The notes under the pieces: generated by a model | Databases searched by the model: none | What the model saw: the letters and a program-made list of their open reading frames with translations, nothing else | Told to the model about the DNA's origin: nothing | Part shown: piece after piece, positions 60,801-64,000 of the stretch | Layout: every line of letters starts with the position of its first letter | How positions within the stretch are numbered: position 1 is the first letter of the stretch | Position numbers and translations under genes: made by a program | Source: Amoebophrya sp. A120 | Lineage: Eukaryota > Sar > Dinophyceae > Syndiniales > Amoebophryaceae | Direction: 5' to 3' | Length of the DNA stretch: 64,000 bases | Assembly (NCBI GenBank): GCA_905178155.1 | Contig: CAJINV010000003.1 | Span: forward strand, 6,877,612-6,941,611

Positions 60801-63800
60801 CCCTCATTGTTGTTGTTCTTCTGTCTATCCCACGAAAAAGCTGCTTCACTGTGATCATTTTGCAAGATCAGCATCACAAGTTTCTATCTATACACATGAC
60901 AGAAAAAATTTGCCATGCGCGCTTCCAAAGGGAAAACACACTTCAAGAGTCAAGATGGTCTTGCTGCGGGTATAGGAGCAAGACAAAGAAATAGTTATAG
61001 TTCTGCGTTCCATTTTATGCTGCGTCACAAGTTCAGAGTGAAACAGTTTTTTCTTGCGATAGTCTTGATACCACTGGTCCAGGTGTCTTCTCGCATCCGG
61101 GTTGCGGCAGTAGTTTCCGACCATCTTTTTCAGCTGGCCATCCATACTGCCAAGACCGGTTTCCGTCGCATTGAAATACACGTCCCCAAGACTCTGCGCT
61201 TCGGCCCAGCTCCGACACTGCTTTCCGGATTCGGTGACGGCCTGGCACCCTCGATAATTTGTCGATGTCGTTCGCCGCCATTCGTCACAACCGAACGCGT
61301 TGGCGTTGCAACAAGTGGCGCCGATCTTTTGGAAGGCCACCTCGCCGGTGGCGGCATCCACGAGCTGTGGCGATCCGTTGGGAAGGCAGCGAAAGTTGAG
61401 CAGCATGCCACCCAGCACCAAGCTCTTTGGGAGTGGCGGCGGGGGCCGCTCCACAGGACTAAACAGCACCAAGCCGTTCGGCTCGTCCATCCTCCCATCC
61501 CACTCAGGCTCGCAGTTCTCGAACAAAACGCAGCAGCGATGGTTGACGTGCGTGAGTACTACGTGTCCCCAGGGAAACAACGCGAACGCGTTGCAACGGG
61601 CGCCCGTGAGGACGCCATCAGGCGAATGATCCTGCGCATTCATTCCGAGACAGGCTTGGTTGCAGGTTGACCAGGAAACAAAGAAATCGTCCGGGTTCGG
61701 TCCGCGAAGAAGGTCGGTTTCCCCAGAAATCGGAAGGTTCCTCGTTTCGGTTTTGACTGTGCTGCCACCCGTTATTATTTGGTGCGCACACTTCCCACGC
61801 CGGCCCCACCGAGGTGTGGAATCGTTTATTCTGCGACACCGGGTACCACCAGGTAGGATCGTAGCTGGTAAATCTGGGGCGGGGATGTGCAGCAACTTTT
61901 TGGGCAATGTGTAGAAGGCCATCTGCGCGTAAAGATGCTCCGCCGCAGCATGCGACAGCCTGTGTTCCAGCTCACAGGTTCGGGTAGAATATACAATGCA
62001 GCAGGTAGCGCTCAAGCCTTGGCCTTTGGGCGACCACGTTCCTGGAACGTCGTCCCCTCGTTCGGCAGCGTCTGAAGTGCGCTCGTACCTCGGATAGGGG
62101 GGCGTCCATACAGCAAAAACGCCGCAGCCCTGCGTTGCTGCACAGCGAGCTGCGCAGCTTTCCTGCGATACCCGAAAGTTCGGGTCCCGCTGTGCGGGAG
62201 AGCCCTCGAAAAAAAGCGTGGCCTCCGTTCCTCGATCGTGCACTGCATTTAGATGGTAGTGGTCCGCAGTCACGTCTGATGTATCCAGGATGTCCGCCTG
62301 GCCGTCGCACGGACCTAGCAGTACGGATTCTGCGTTTTTTTTGCAACGAAATCCGCGCATGGACGGCACGTAATCGATCACCGGGTGTGCCTGAGTCGCA
62401 AATCGTGGCGCCGCGTCCTTGCGACGTCGGCAGTGAATCTCCAAGGAGGGACCCGAGGGGCGCGAGGTCAGCGATCCGGGCGCGCAAGCGGAGTAGAGAG
62501 CACAACCGTTTTGATTCTGCCACAGGAAGTAGTTGCAACTCCGAGAACGCGTACACGCAGCTGCGCACGCGCGTTTACTTTCGACGTGGGTCGCGTCTGC
62601 AGTCGGCCAGTTCGCAGAACCCAATACGTCCAAGTGTAGCATCTGCGGGACGGGACACCTTTGCTCTGCAATGACCAATTCGTACTGCAGGTCGCTGCAG
62701 ACGTCGGGCTCCACGGGCGGGGCGGAAGAGAGGAGAATGCGAGCACTCTTCGTGGTAGATGTTGTAGAAACCACGCCGGGGTTGGCGTCCTGCTCTGCCT
62801 CAGTAGTTTCATCAGCGTCTTCGTCTTCACCAGTCGCAGTCGCGTCAGTGGCCACGTCCAGCACCTCCTGCGGTACGGCGGTCACACCAAATGCGCCGAT
62901 GCGCGAAGTGCCGTCTTTCAGGAGGTCGCTGAAGAGCGTCGACCAGAGGCGGTTCGGGTGAAATGAGTTGTCTGGCTGGTAATCCTCCGCTCTATATGCA
63001 TTGCAAATATGTCTGGCTCTGGAGGGTTGCAACTTGAACTTGTGATGCTATCTCTGGATTCTATTCTATAAAAAAATCTGTATTGCATGACGAGCAACAA
63101 GAGCGGTCCAGTTTGTGCTACGCGTATCGTATCGCATCGCTTTGACATTTGACTCCTGTCAGGGTGGCGCTAGAACAGATTTAGCCTCTGCCAATGCCGT
63201 GGCGTTAGAACAGATTTAGCCTCTGCCAATGCCCCTAGGTGGGCACCCGTTCCACGTCCTACAGATACCACCCGACCGCATCCGCCGAACCGTTTCCGAT
63301 TTCTTACGCGTGCGTACGGCCAGTGGGCGCTAGATGTGGCTGACCTGCTTTACCATCCAAGCCCGCGAGCAAGGTGGAGCTCCAGCGTTGCCTTGTTGGG
63401 TTATTCTTACAAACTTGGAACGCTACTGCTTTTGTGGTCGGTTGCGCGCTAGATATAGGCATTTTTCATGCGGAGTAGGCATCACGGAGCCGTCTAAAAA
63501 TCTGTGACGCTACGTCATGCATTACAGGCGTTATGGGTCGTCATGGAAAATCTGCATGACAAGTCTTGCAACCACCTTCCAGACCCAGACATGTTTGCAT
63601 TTGATACTCTAGTGAAATGCCACACGTCTTCATCGTTGAACGAAATTCGCACCACCGATTCCCCGAGAACACCGTCAGACTGCACTGCGATCACCACTTC
63701 TTGTTGCGAAGGCAACCTGAACTTCTGGCCAGCGGACGTTGACGTCGGGTGGTCCCTGTAGTATGTGACTTCCTGTGCGGTTTCCGTATGTGTCGACCCC

Positions 63801-64000
63801 GCACGACTGCAGGTGAAGAATGCACGCCCACTGTGGCCGAAGTAGTACATGAAGTCTTCGAGGGCGTGCGGGTCGTACCCTGCTGTGTTCGCCAGGTCAA
63901 CACTGGCGTCTGCAAAGGCGCTCTGCTCATCACGGTATCTTTGCACATACACGGAAAACGGACCTGGATGGAGCCGGATACGAATCTCGCGCCAGGCGTA
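21809..64000 (-). CDS. Giant modular surface protein, 5' end outside window
   Basis: Thirty-seven exons in view are separated by 36 introners. Deleting each introner with one TSD copy keeps a single frame open from the window edge to the TAG at 21809-21811, about 25.8 kb or 8,600 residues. The order is: PAN-like modules, Cys-rich CC repeats, a jelly-roll module, propeller-like and EGF-like blocks, a duplicated Cys-rich block, further propeller/EGF and Cys repeats, a polar region, a membrane-proximal domain, one TM helix and a disordered tail (C-terminus RGATGPAKPPSGANKKT). Many Cys pairs, N-glycosylation sequons and one late TM point to a type I surface or secretory-route protein; a host-contact or mating role is only inference. 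Exon sizes range from about 33 nt to 3.2 kb. Stops in the raw frames all fall inside introners. Confidence 0.85.
21890..22182. mobile_element. Introner 36, family B
   Basis: Perfect TSD ACTGG. Tips slightly diverged (CATCAAATGCAAATATGTC and TACGCATTGC). Joins APKRPPV to RVNPKSGRG, the last junction before the stop. Confidence 0.92.
22183..23316 (-). CDS. Giant gene exon: TM helix and cytoplasmic tail
   Basis: Starts NPVYNVNKWTGKILLNRWVN, then SIRLIFVIDATSQRIQETPL. A single strong hydrophobic helix follows (AYAGYGGILVLLLTLWQ, about 23040-23110), then VVDFYYVDTEYANVVDRWYQ. The remaining roughly 250 residues are acidic, Ser/Pro-rich and probably disordered. The final 26 residues lie in the last exon (21809-21889). 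Confidence 0.8.
23317..25777. mobile_element. Introner 35, family B, 2.46 kb with cargo
   Basis: Tips TATGCATTGCAAACATGTCC and TATGCATGGCAAATATTATG. TSD TCACG/TCACC (4 of 5). Joins LIRVVWQV to NPVYNVNK. The interior contains a 20-bp-arm hairpin (24241-24299), a smaller inverted repeat (25015-25106) and no recognisable transposase. Confidence 0.9.
24241..24299. repeat. Hairpin inside introner 35
   Basis: ACCGATCATACT plus CCAGGAG is mirrored by CTCCTGG plus AGTATGATCGGT, with about 18 bases between the arms. It may mark a nested fold-back element. Confidence 0.85.
25778..29507 (-). CDS. Giant gene exons: membrane-proximal domain, heavily interrupted
   Basis: Ten small exons separated by nine introners (29457 down to 25882). 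Spliced they read RIVRMLTGASAANMSVACAG, NMVPSFAWPFLSQAQLEQLG, ADFAKSVAALIPASKKVVSY, RVKLRFLCPKKNIPGERITN, FHNQWAYHPIHDRFRVHNCT, TIDLEATYELTFDDKFLEVE, YYVNGEPRLWAAEPFARGRA, ILLPGITIRV-like strands and DGYIAVKPMTKVLIRVVWQV. The spliced sequence looks like a conserved beta-rich domain, but I cannot name it. Confidence 0.75.
25882..26197. mobile_element. Introner 34, family B
   Basis: TSD TCAAC/TCAAG (4 of 5). Joins QIDDTVL to NLIDGLRQL. A 54-nt exon separates it from introner 33. Confidence 0.92.
26252..26549. mobile_element. Introner 33, family B
   Basis: TSD GTCCG/GTCTG (4 of 5). Joins KPLHWPTD to PVQLNALVD. Confidence 0.92.
26703..26973. mobile_element. Introner 32, AAAAAC family H
   Basis: Tips TATCATGTGTAAAAACGTCC and TATCCTAACTAAAAACGTC. 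Perfect TSD CGCCC. Joins EPFARGR to ALCSTTVRG. Confidence 0.95.
27029..27178 (+). mobile_element. Introner 31, family A (150 bp)
   Basis: Perfect TSD GTAGT. Joins QSAETDYY to VNGEPRLW. Confidence 0.95.
27527..27798. mobile_element. Introner 30, family D
   Basis: Perfect TSD TCGTG. Joins AYHPIHD to RFRVHNCT. The upstream mini-exon is about 42 nt. Confidence 0.95.
27841..27990 (+). mobile_element. Introner 29, family A (150 bp)
   Basis: Perfect TSD GGGCG. Opposite orientation to introners 15, 19 and 21. Joins RAEEYAP to FHNQWAYH. Confidence 0.95.
28314..28725. mobile_element. Introner 28, family G
   Basis: Tips TATGGAAGCCTCAG and TATGAAAGCCTCAG, both followed by TTGGAAATTC. Perfect TSD CGGCG. 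Joins SATDTA to AASAAIADF. Confidence 0.95.
28826..29100. mobile_element. Introner 27, A-tract family E
   Basis: Tips TATGCACGAAAAAAACTGTG and TATCCAGGAAAAAAACGG. TSD CACGA/AACGA (4 of 5). Joins TINMVPSF to AWPFLSQAQ. Confidence 0.93.
29208..29457. mobile_element. Introner 26, A-tract family E
   Basis: Tips TATCCCATGAAAAAAGTGC and TATCATGGGAAAAAAGTGC. Perfect TSD TTCGC. Joins LTGASAAN to MSVACAGEAS. Confidence 0.95.
29501..29667 (+). mobile_element. Introner 25, family A
   Basis: Perfect TSD CTCGC. Joins IRGGHGE to RIVRMLTG. Confidence 0.95.
29668..31913 (-). CDS. Giant gene exons: Cys-poor polar region
   Basis: Three exons (31152-31913, 30753-30818, 29668-30421) with almost no Cys: NYFTPLSPEQLLRRQLQADI, GRALFAELEAASRGVRTLAE, AVLHRNGFPPVFSEHFQRLA, FDYSASQAGAATRGLQRSV. 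Ser/Ala/Arg-rich and probably partly disordered. It separates the Cys-rich ectodomain from the membrane-proximal region. Confidence 0.7.
30422..30752. mobile_element. Introner 24, family B
   Basis: TSD GCAGC/GAAGC (4 of 5). Joins VRTLAEL to QDQVNAVLH. A 66-nt exon separates it from introner 23. Confidence 0.92.
30819..31151. mobile_element. Introner 23, AAAAAC family H
   Basis: Tips TATCGTAAGCAAAAACCCTC and TATCAAAAGGAAAAACTCC. Perfect TSD GCCAC. Joins FWDHTERG to RALFAELE. Confidence 0.93.
31914..32321. mobile_element. Introner 22, family J (GGGAAGTG TIR)
   Basis: Tips TATGCAAGGGAAGTGGGTGG and TATCGCAGGGAAGTGAGTGA. TSD decayed (ACAGG/GCGAA). Joins LTQKLFA to DRRWRRLL. Its GTGAGTG looks like a canonical donor but is part of the TIR. 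Confidence 0.8.
32322..34020 (-). CDS. Giant gene exon: C-x-x-W...CC repeats, set 2
   Basis: The same repeat type as set 1, with obvious paralogous pairs: KCEWWSGVTDSLCMQTHP...CQFETKKECARLTDEGGCC, CKTNMGHEKVEG...ECRLW...CTRGLEDKFRCC, and RCSSWTAITNASC...SCHNSCC. Ends with an acidic stretch (VIDEDEDEEIEAATSTQH). Confidence 0.8.
34021..34170 (-). mobile_element. Introner 21, family A (150 bp)
   Basis: Perfect TSD GGCGA. Reverse complement closely matches introner 29. Joins VTQVLA to DGTTATHTTS. Confidence 0.95.
34171..35480 (-). CDS. Giant gene exon: C-x-x-W...CC repeats, set 1
   Basis: After two mini-exons (36535-36587 and 36345-36398) the frame reads VNRVAQGSGYEYTGPAVCGS and then repeats such as RCKFWTGVTFDMCQQSHP...CQFTTKEQCAAHIDSGGCC, CRYQMGHRLVHG...ECKYW...YCTEGLVEDDKCC, and SCASWNFEPSSC...TCAQSLCC. 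Each unit is about 45-50 residues with an early C-x-x-W and a closing CC. I know no named family with this pattern. Confidence 0.8.
35481..36344. mobile_element. Introner 20, family D (864 bp)
   Basis: Tips TATGGCGTTCTCAAATG and TATGGCATTCTCAACTG. Perfect TSD CGAGG. Joins HWNDLPS to VNRVAQGSG. Longer than the two other family D copies. Confidence 0.95.
36399..36534 (-). mobile_element. Introner 19, family A (136 bp)
   Basis: Perfect TSD CAGCA. Joins GTPSWCW to KRNRNIEC. Mini-exons of about 50 nt lie on both sides. Confidence 0.95.
36588..36898. mobile_element. Introner 18, family C
   Basis: Tips TATGGAAGCGTCAGG and TATGGATGTGTCAGGATCG. Perfect TSD GGACC. Joins VNKLFPGP to PGGGGDPW. One register permits GT...AG. 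Confidence 0.95.
36899..38293 (-). CDS. Giant gene exons: CC repeats, Thr linker, short Cys module
   Basis: Three exons (37770-38293, 37452-37507, 36899-37170). The first has three Cys units closing on CC (CANRECCELK, SSCTPEVCCAA, CTVDVCCPLM). The 56-nt middle exon encodes an almost pure Thr linker (PPTTTTTTTTTLTTTP). The third has a compact Cys unit (LWCVQSSDCKYLGCNP...WCSDGKCYAGYVD). Confidence 0.75.
37171..37451. mobile_element. Introner 17, A-tract family E
   Basis: Tips TATGCCACGAAAAAACTGC and TATCGCAAGAAAAAACTGA. TSD GGGGC/GGGGT (4 of 5). Joins TLTTTP to LWCVQSSDC. Confidence 0.92.
37508..37769. mobile_element. Introner 16, family B
   Basis: Perfect TSD CCCTC. Joins DVCCPLMEG to IPPTTTTTT. 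Confidence 0.95.
38294..38443 (-). mobile_element. Introner 15, family A (150 bp)
   Basis: Perfect TSD TTGGC. Oriented opposite to introners 29 and 31. Joins NWGATAN to GTCVTPPDTC. Confidence 0.95.
38444..40358 (-). CDS. Giant gene exon: polar region, propeller-like strand, EGF-like units
   Basis: The first two thirds are Arg/Ser/Thr/Ala-rich and probably disordered (RQPPARRTLSLKTSRHAGSR). Then LLEEGWEVFHDFAVDAGTV and LDLAAGPDGMMYLVTGSRAD, a propeller-like blade, followed by EGF-like CSDYPCGEF...NACVPRQDRPGGYRCACGPGF and a Cys unit (LCGVHGKQCR...AECSCAF). Confidence 0.75.
40359..40663. mobile_element. Introner 14, family B
   Basis: TSD CCGGC/GCGGC (4 of 5). Joins QSSTRSR to QLLGTSATEF. Confidence 0.92.
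40664..43384 (-). CDS. Giant gene exons: block copy 2
   Basis: Four exons (a mini-exon at 43346-43384, 42255-43035, 41645-41841, 40664-41128) split by two family C introners and one AAAAAC introner. Spliced they read HRLCASDAKCLGFVVETDEW, CAQTGERCG...ETCC...VHRCVELPAP, RQCERICDNQPGCVMIE...DCCWFKSNYN, RPLMWTPV...KRCSDVA, RYVWKSDAYCD, PHRSLVWYQGKNGCCVLV, matching block copy 1 module by module. Copy 1 has one introner in the equivalent stretch and copy 2 has four. Confidence 0.8.
41129..41644. mobile_element. Introner 13, AAAAAC family H, with internal inverted repeat
   Basis: Tips TATCGCACAGAAAAACCTC and TATCGCTCAGAAACAAG. TSD decayed (CTTGC/GCAGC). Joins TSDCC to WFKSNYNLKEAY, matching VCCLFRR of block copy 1. 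Contains an inverted repeat at about 41441-41495 (TACTGGGCCTC / GAGGCCCAGCA). Confidence 0.75.
41842..42254. mobile_element. Introner 12, family C
   Basis: Tips TATGGGAGTGTCAGGAGCG and TATGAAAGTGTCAGGATTG. TSD not conserved (GCGTT/AATAT). Joins TKDKIQY to LVGPGGCPRL in frame. Confidence 0.85.
43036..43345. mobile_element. Introner 11, family C
   Basis: Tips TATGGGGGTGTCAGGATCG and TATGGAAGCGTCAGAACTG. Perfect TSD CCACC. Joins KCLGFVV to ETDEWWRF. One register permits GT...AG. Confidence 0.95.
43385..45071 (+). mobile_element. Introner 10, family A with GC-rich cargo
   Basis: Perfect TSD GCACA. Tips TATCCACTGCAAAAGTATC and TATGAACTGCAAAAGCATC. Joins GGFAVAHRLC to ASDAKCLGF. About 1.5 kb of foreign GC-rich repeat DNA (43516-45030) interrupts a normal-sized family A element. 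Confidence 0.93.
43862..44330. repeat. 30-bp (60-bp higher-order) GC-rich tandem array
   Basis: Thirty-base monomers alternate in two versions, giving exact 60-bp periodicity from about 43981 to 44250. Because the period is divisible by three, both strands stay open: AVKGAAANPGAAQGAAVHPG repeats on plus, RPGIGRGAFDRAGMDRGALS on minus. It is preceded by degenerate CGCGGTC-rich sequence from 43516. Confidence 0.95.
45072..46862 (-). CDS. Giant gene exon: end of block copy 1, PAN pair, propeller
   Basis: Opens with CQQTLLG...RYAWKADAYCD...TAPHRSLQFDSGKNGCCV, a module seen again at 40.7-41.0 kb. Two PAN-like units follow (EACKNKCLQNPTCVAYEIQL, TLETCRDKCASDVACVAFLW). Then propeller-like strands (SRTSLFVLHGSGGFSVYDL, PQDFFVTDDGQTLFVLFS, LTAVNGLLYVVDSEAGG) and the start of block copy 2 (GGFAVAHRLC). 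Confidence 0.8.
46863..47150. mobile_element. Introner 9, family B
   Basis: Perfect TSD GCCAG. Tips TATCCAGTACAAATGTGTC and TATTCATTGCAAATATGTC. Joins CSSFLA to QDGATGRQCQ. Confidence 0.95.
47151..50333 (-). CDS. Giant gene exon: N-glycan-rich stretch, EGF pair, block copy 1
   Basis: Starts with many Asn-X-Ser/Thr sequons (NNTNTSSANTTGSNSSS). EGF-like units: CADLPCAEY...HCVPLL...YQCSCGPGWTRG and CVENPCGPGGVCLPP...YRCLCNADT. Then a PAN-like unit (FDACAILCHSYRNLGCVAF). Then block copy 1: AAHRECMREVYCLGFRM, CGTWMLERKTDEPCC...HRCSLLP, CEERCDSDESCYF...VCCLFRR, KPIMWMPG...RCSSFL. The block recurs downstream with the same order. Confidence 0.8.
50334..50618. mobile_element. Introner 8, family B
   Basis: Perfect TSD CGGAT. 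Tips TATGGATTGCAAAAGTGTC and TATCAACTGCAAATATGTC. Joins ESSSSS(V) to HQYYNATANQ. Confidence 0.95.
50619..51948 (-). CDS. Giant gene exon: propeller-like domain
   Basis: Begins QVQRLESDDTTAAAMPPVLA after an introner with a perfect TSD. Contains a short Cys region (CSRVSIGGEQF, TCADSEDS, GTYCVSLG, SCTDLV) and blade-like strands RQSIAVSPSGAFLYLVEG, EREVLVVTTHHIEFLEI and ESVVVVGRWLYAWCSDA. Confidence 0.7.
51949..52203. mobile_element. Introner 7, A-tract family E
   Basis: Ends TATCACACGGAAAAAAATG and, reverse-complemented, TATCACAGCGAAGAAAAAG. Perfect TSD TTGCA. Joins PDSWNCN to QVQRLESDD; it contains the misleading in-frame stop. Confidence 0.92.
52204..54257 (-). CDS. Giant gene exons: NHL propeller plus EGF-like pair
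   Basis: Two exons (53952-54257 and 52204-53643) joined across an A-tract introner. NHL repeats are clear: MPRGLAITDGVVFVSEYGAH, YPTDIVIHNGYLWITDSGNH, QPRRLAFQPGTDILYVADAG. An EGF-like unit follows (CAAAPCAEF...NACTP...GYFCTC), then a second, longer Cys unit (CDYAYRACGG...CRCERAY...ESCARV). The apparent stop after CNITAKKK lies inside the next introner, not at a gene end. Confidence 0.8.
53644..53951. mobile_element. Introner 6, A-tract family E
   Basis: Ends TATCCCGAGAAAAAAGCG and, reverse-complemented, TATGCAAGGAAAAAAGTG. TSD decayed (ACTTC/AACCA). Joins SRPEADVG to FSYDHWGLTH in frame. Confidence 0.75.
54258..55249. mobile_element. Introner 5, family B with nested element K
   Basis: Perfect TSD GTGGC. 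The right tip is diverged (reverse-complement TACGCGTACAGCAAC). Joins VFVFAP to QDANQTAKRL. Carries element K at 54496-55191. Confidence 0.9.
54496..55191. mobile_element. Nested TIR element K, copy 2
   Basis: GTAGTGAGGTC at the left and GACCTCACTAC at the right. Same size and internal blocks as copy 1 at 18216. No coding frame recognised. Confidence 0.85.
55250..56145 (-). CDS. Giant gene exon: propeller-like segment
   Basis: Blade-like strands RAIVRVPGTWSEFLVATDP and NTVRHVSLFSQS are followed by MCELAGCHRREYYEV and an acidic Ser/Arg-rich stretch. No family assigned beyond the propeller resemblance. It is joined upstream through a mini-exon (NTALQRGPVATVVPVPE) between two family B introners. 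Confidence 0.65.
56146..56491. mobile_element. Introner 4, family B
   Basis: Perfect TSD CCTCG. Joins VVPVPE to DLRQNVNGED. Only a 55-nt mini-exon separates it from introner 3. One register of this TSD permits GT...AG. Confidence 0.95.
56547..57518. mobile_element. Introner 3, family B with cargo
   Basis: Perfect TSD TTGAC. Joins YADRVN to TALQRGPV. At 972 bp it carries an A-rich purine tract (56690-56780) and three tandem palindromes (56990-57215). Confidence 0.95.
56990..57215. repeat. Three tandem palindromes inside introner 3
   Basis: Each has arms built on GCCATCAGTTCGCTAT or GCCATCAGCTCGCGGT and the inverse, separated by Pro-codon-like CCCGAGG linkers. The arms differ by coordinated changes, so each hairpin is preserved. 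Confidence 0.9.
57519..60513 (-). CDS. Giant gene exon: Cys-rich CC repeats and jelly-roll module
   Basis: It begins CYVEGGEDIDPDPNRTVLPW, then an acidic linker with a VDLNNVDELDGDQD repeat. Then come about five Cys-rich units of roughly 45 residues, each closing on CC (EACTGQCCTSG, CGHGNCCADM, CSMQTCCPER, CTEDLCCSVA, CGVECCAELP). After an Ala-rich stretch follows a module with LLPNPSFELLPL, YSLPGWSFFP and MFFLDDFRLTL, the N-x-S-F-E / P-G-W / DD-x-x-L pattern of galactose-binding jelly rolls. The end (SFTASHGLTVGSLNTLAMYW) looks like a propeller blade. Confidence 0.8.
60514..61070. mobile_element. Introner 2, A-tract family E
   Basis: Left TATCAAATAAAAAAGCTC; the right tip shares TATCGCAAGAAAAAACTG with the element at 37171. 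The right end may be 61061 or 61070; both keep frame to CYVEGGED. TSD decayed (CCAGA/CCACT). Confidence 0.75.
61071..62994 (-). CDS. Giant gene exon: PAN/apple-like modules
   Basis: At least three modules carry the spacing of PAN/apple domains: ESKRACAAACTRSRSCNYFL...GCALYSAC, SQESCAARCAATQGCGVFAV, and TCNQACLGMNAQ...CCVLFENCE. PAN domains bind proteins or carbohydrates in adhesins of alveolate parasites; here the ligand is unknown. The first part (TTEAEQDANPGVVSTTST) is an acidic, Thr-rich linker. Ends ...ARRHLDQW. Confidence 0.75.
62995..63606. mobile_element. Introner 1, family B
   Basis: Ends TATGCATTGCAAATATGTC and, reverse-complemented, TATCAAATGCAAACATGTC. Perfect TSD CTCTA. Joins HFTR to AEDYQPDN. 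Confidence 0.95.
63607..64000 (-). CDS. Giant gene, first visible exon (partial)
   Basis: The frame is open to the window edge (IRIRLHPGPFSVYVQRYRDE). It has no Cys modules except one Cys in FFTCSRAGS; alternating hydrophobic strands (EVVIAVQSDG) suggest a beta-rich domain. Ends ...DVWHFTR at the introner. Confidence 0.75.

Noticed and set aside
45036-63032. EGF, PAN and NHL modules as animal contamination
   Set aside because: The modules sit in one frame with introners of the same families that interrupt the AP endonuclease and other local genes, so they belong to this genome.

Overview
The window is nuclear DNA of a protist, most probably a syndinian dinoflagellate of the Amoebophrya type. 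The genes are eukaryotic and intron-rich, and almost every intron is a short element with terminal inverted repeats (TIRs) flanked by a 5-bp target-site duplication (TSD), i.e. an introner. Published Amoebophrya genome work describes invasive intronic elements of this kind. The assignment is inferred from gene architecture; there is no marker gene here.

Layout. Bases 1-2.4 kb: minus-strand gene for a secreted beta-propeller-like protein whose three recognisable introns are all introners. 3.26-6.4 kb: minus-strand AP endonuclease (ExoIII/APE1 family) with three GT-AG introns and one introner. 7.5-9.96 kb: minus-strand intronless glutamate 5-kinase. 11.0-16.0 kb: minus-strand exons of an unrecognised gene containing one clear introner. 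16.8-17.1 kb and 17.9-19.2 kb: two small minus-strand genes, the second split by a 1-kb introner. 19.3-20.5 kb: weak minus-strand exons. 20.75-21.5 kb: weak plus-strand frame.

21.8-64 kb (right window edge): one enormous minus-strand gene whose 5' end lies outside the window. I traced 36 introners through it. Removing each element (TAT...ATA) plus one TSD copy keeps one reading frame open for about 25.8 kb, or about 8,600 residues, down to a stop at 21809. Twenty-four TSDs are perfect, seven match at 4 of 5 positions, and five are decayed. The product reads as a giant cell-surface protein: PAN/apple-like modules, Cys-rich repeats ending in CC, a galactose-binding-like jelly roll, NHL/beta-propeller stretches each followed by EGF-like pairs, a duplicated multi-module block, one transmembrane helix near the C-terminus and a disordered tail of about 270 residues.

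The main discovery target is the introner system: at least eight TIR families share TAT...ATA ends and 5-bp TSDs, one family occurs in both orientations in the same gene, most insertions cannot be excised by GT-AG rules in any register, and several introners carry large nested cargo (a 1.5-kb GC-rich tandem array, two copies of a 0.7-kb TIR element, and hairpin clusters).
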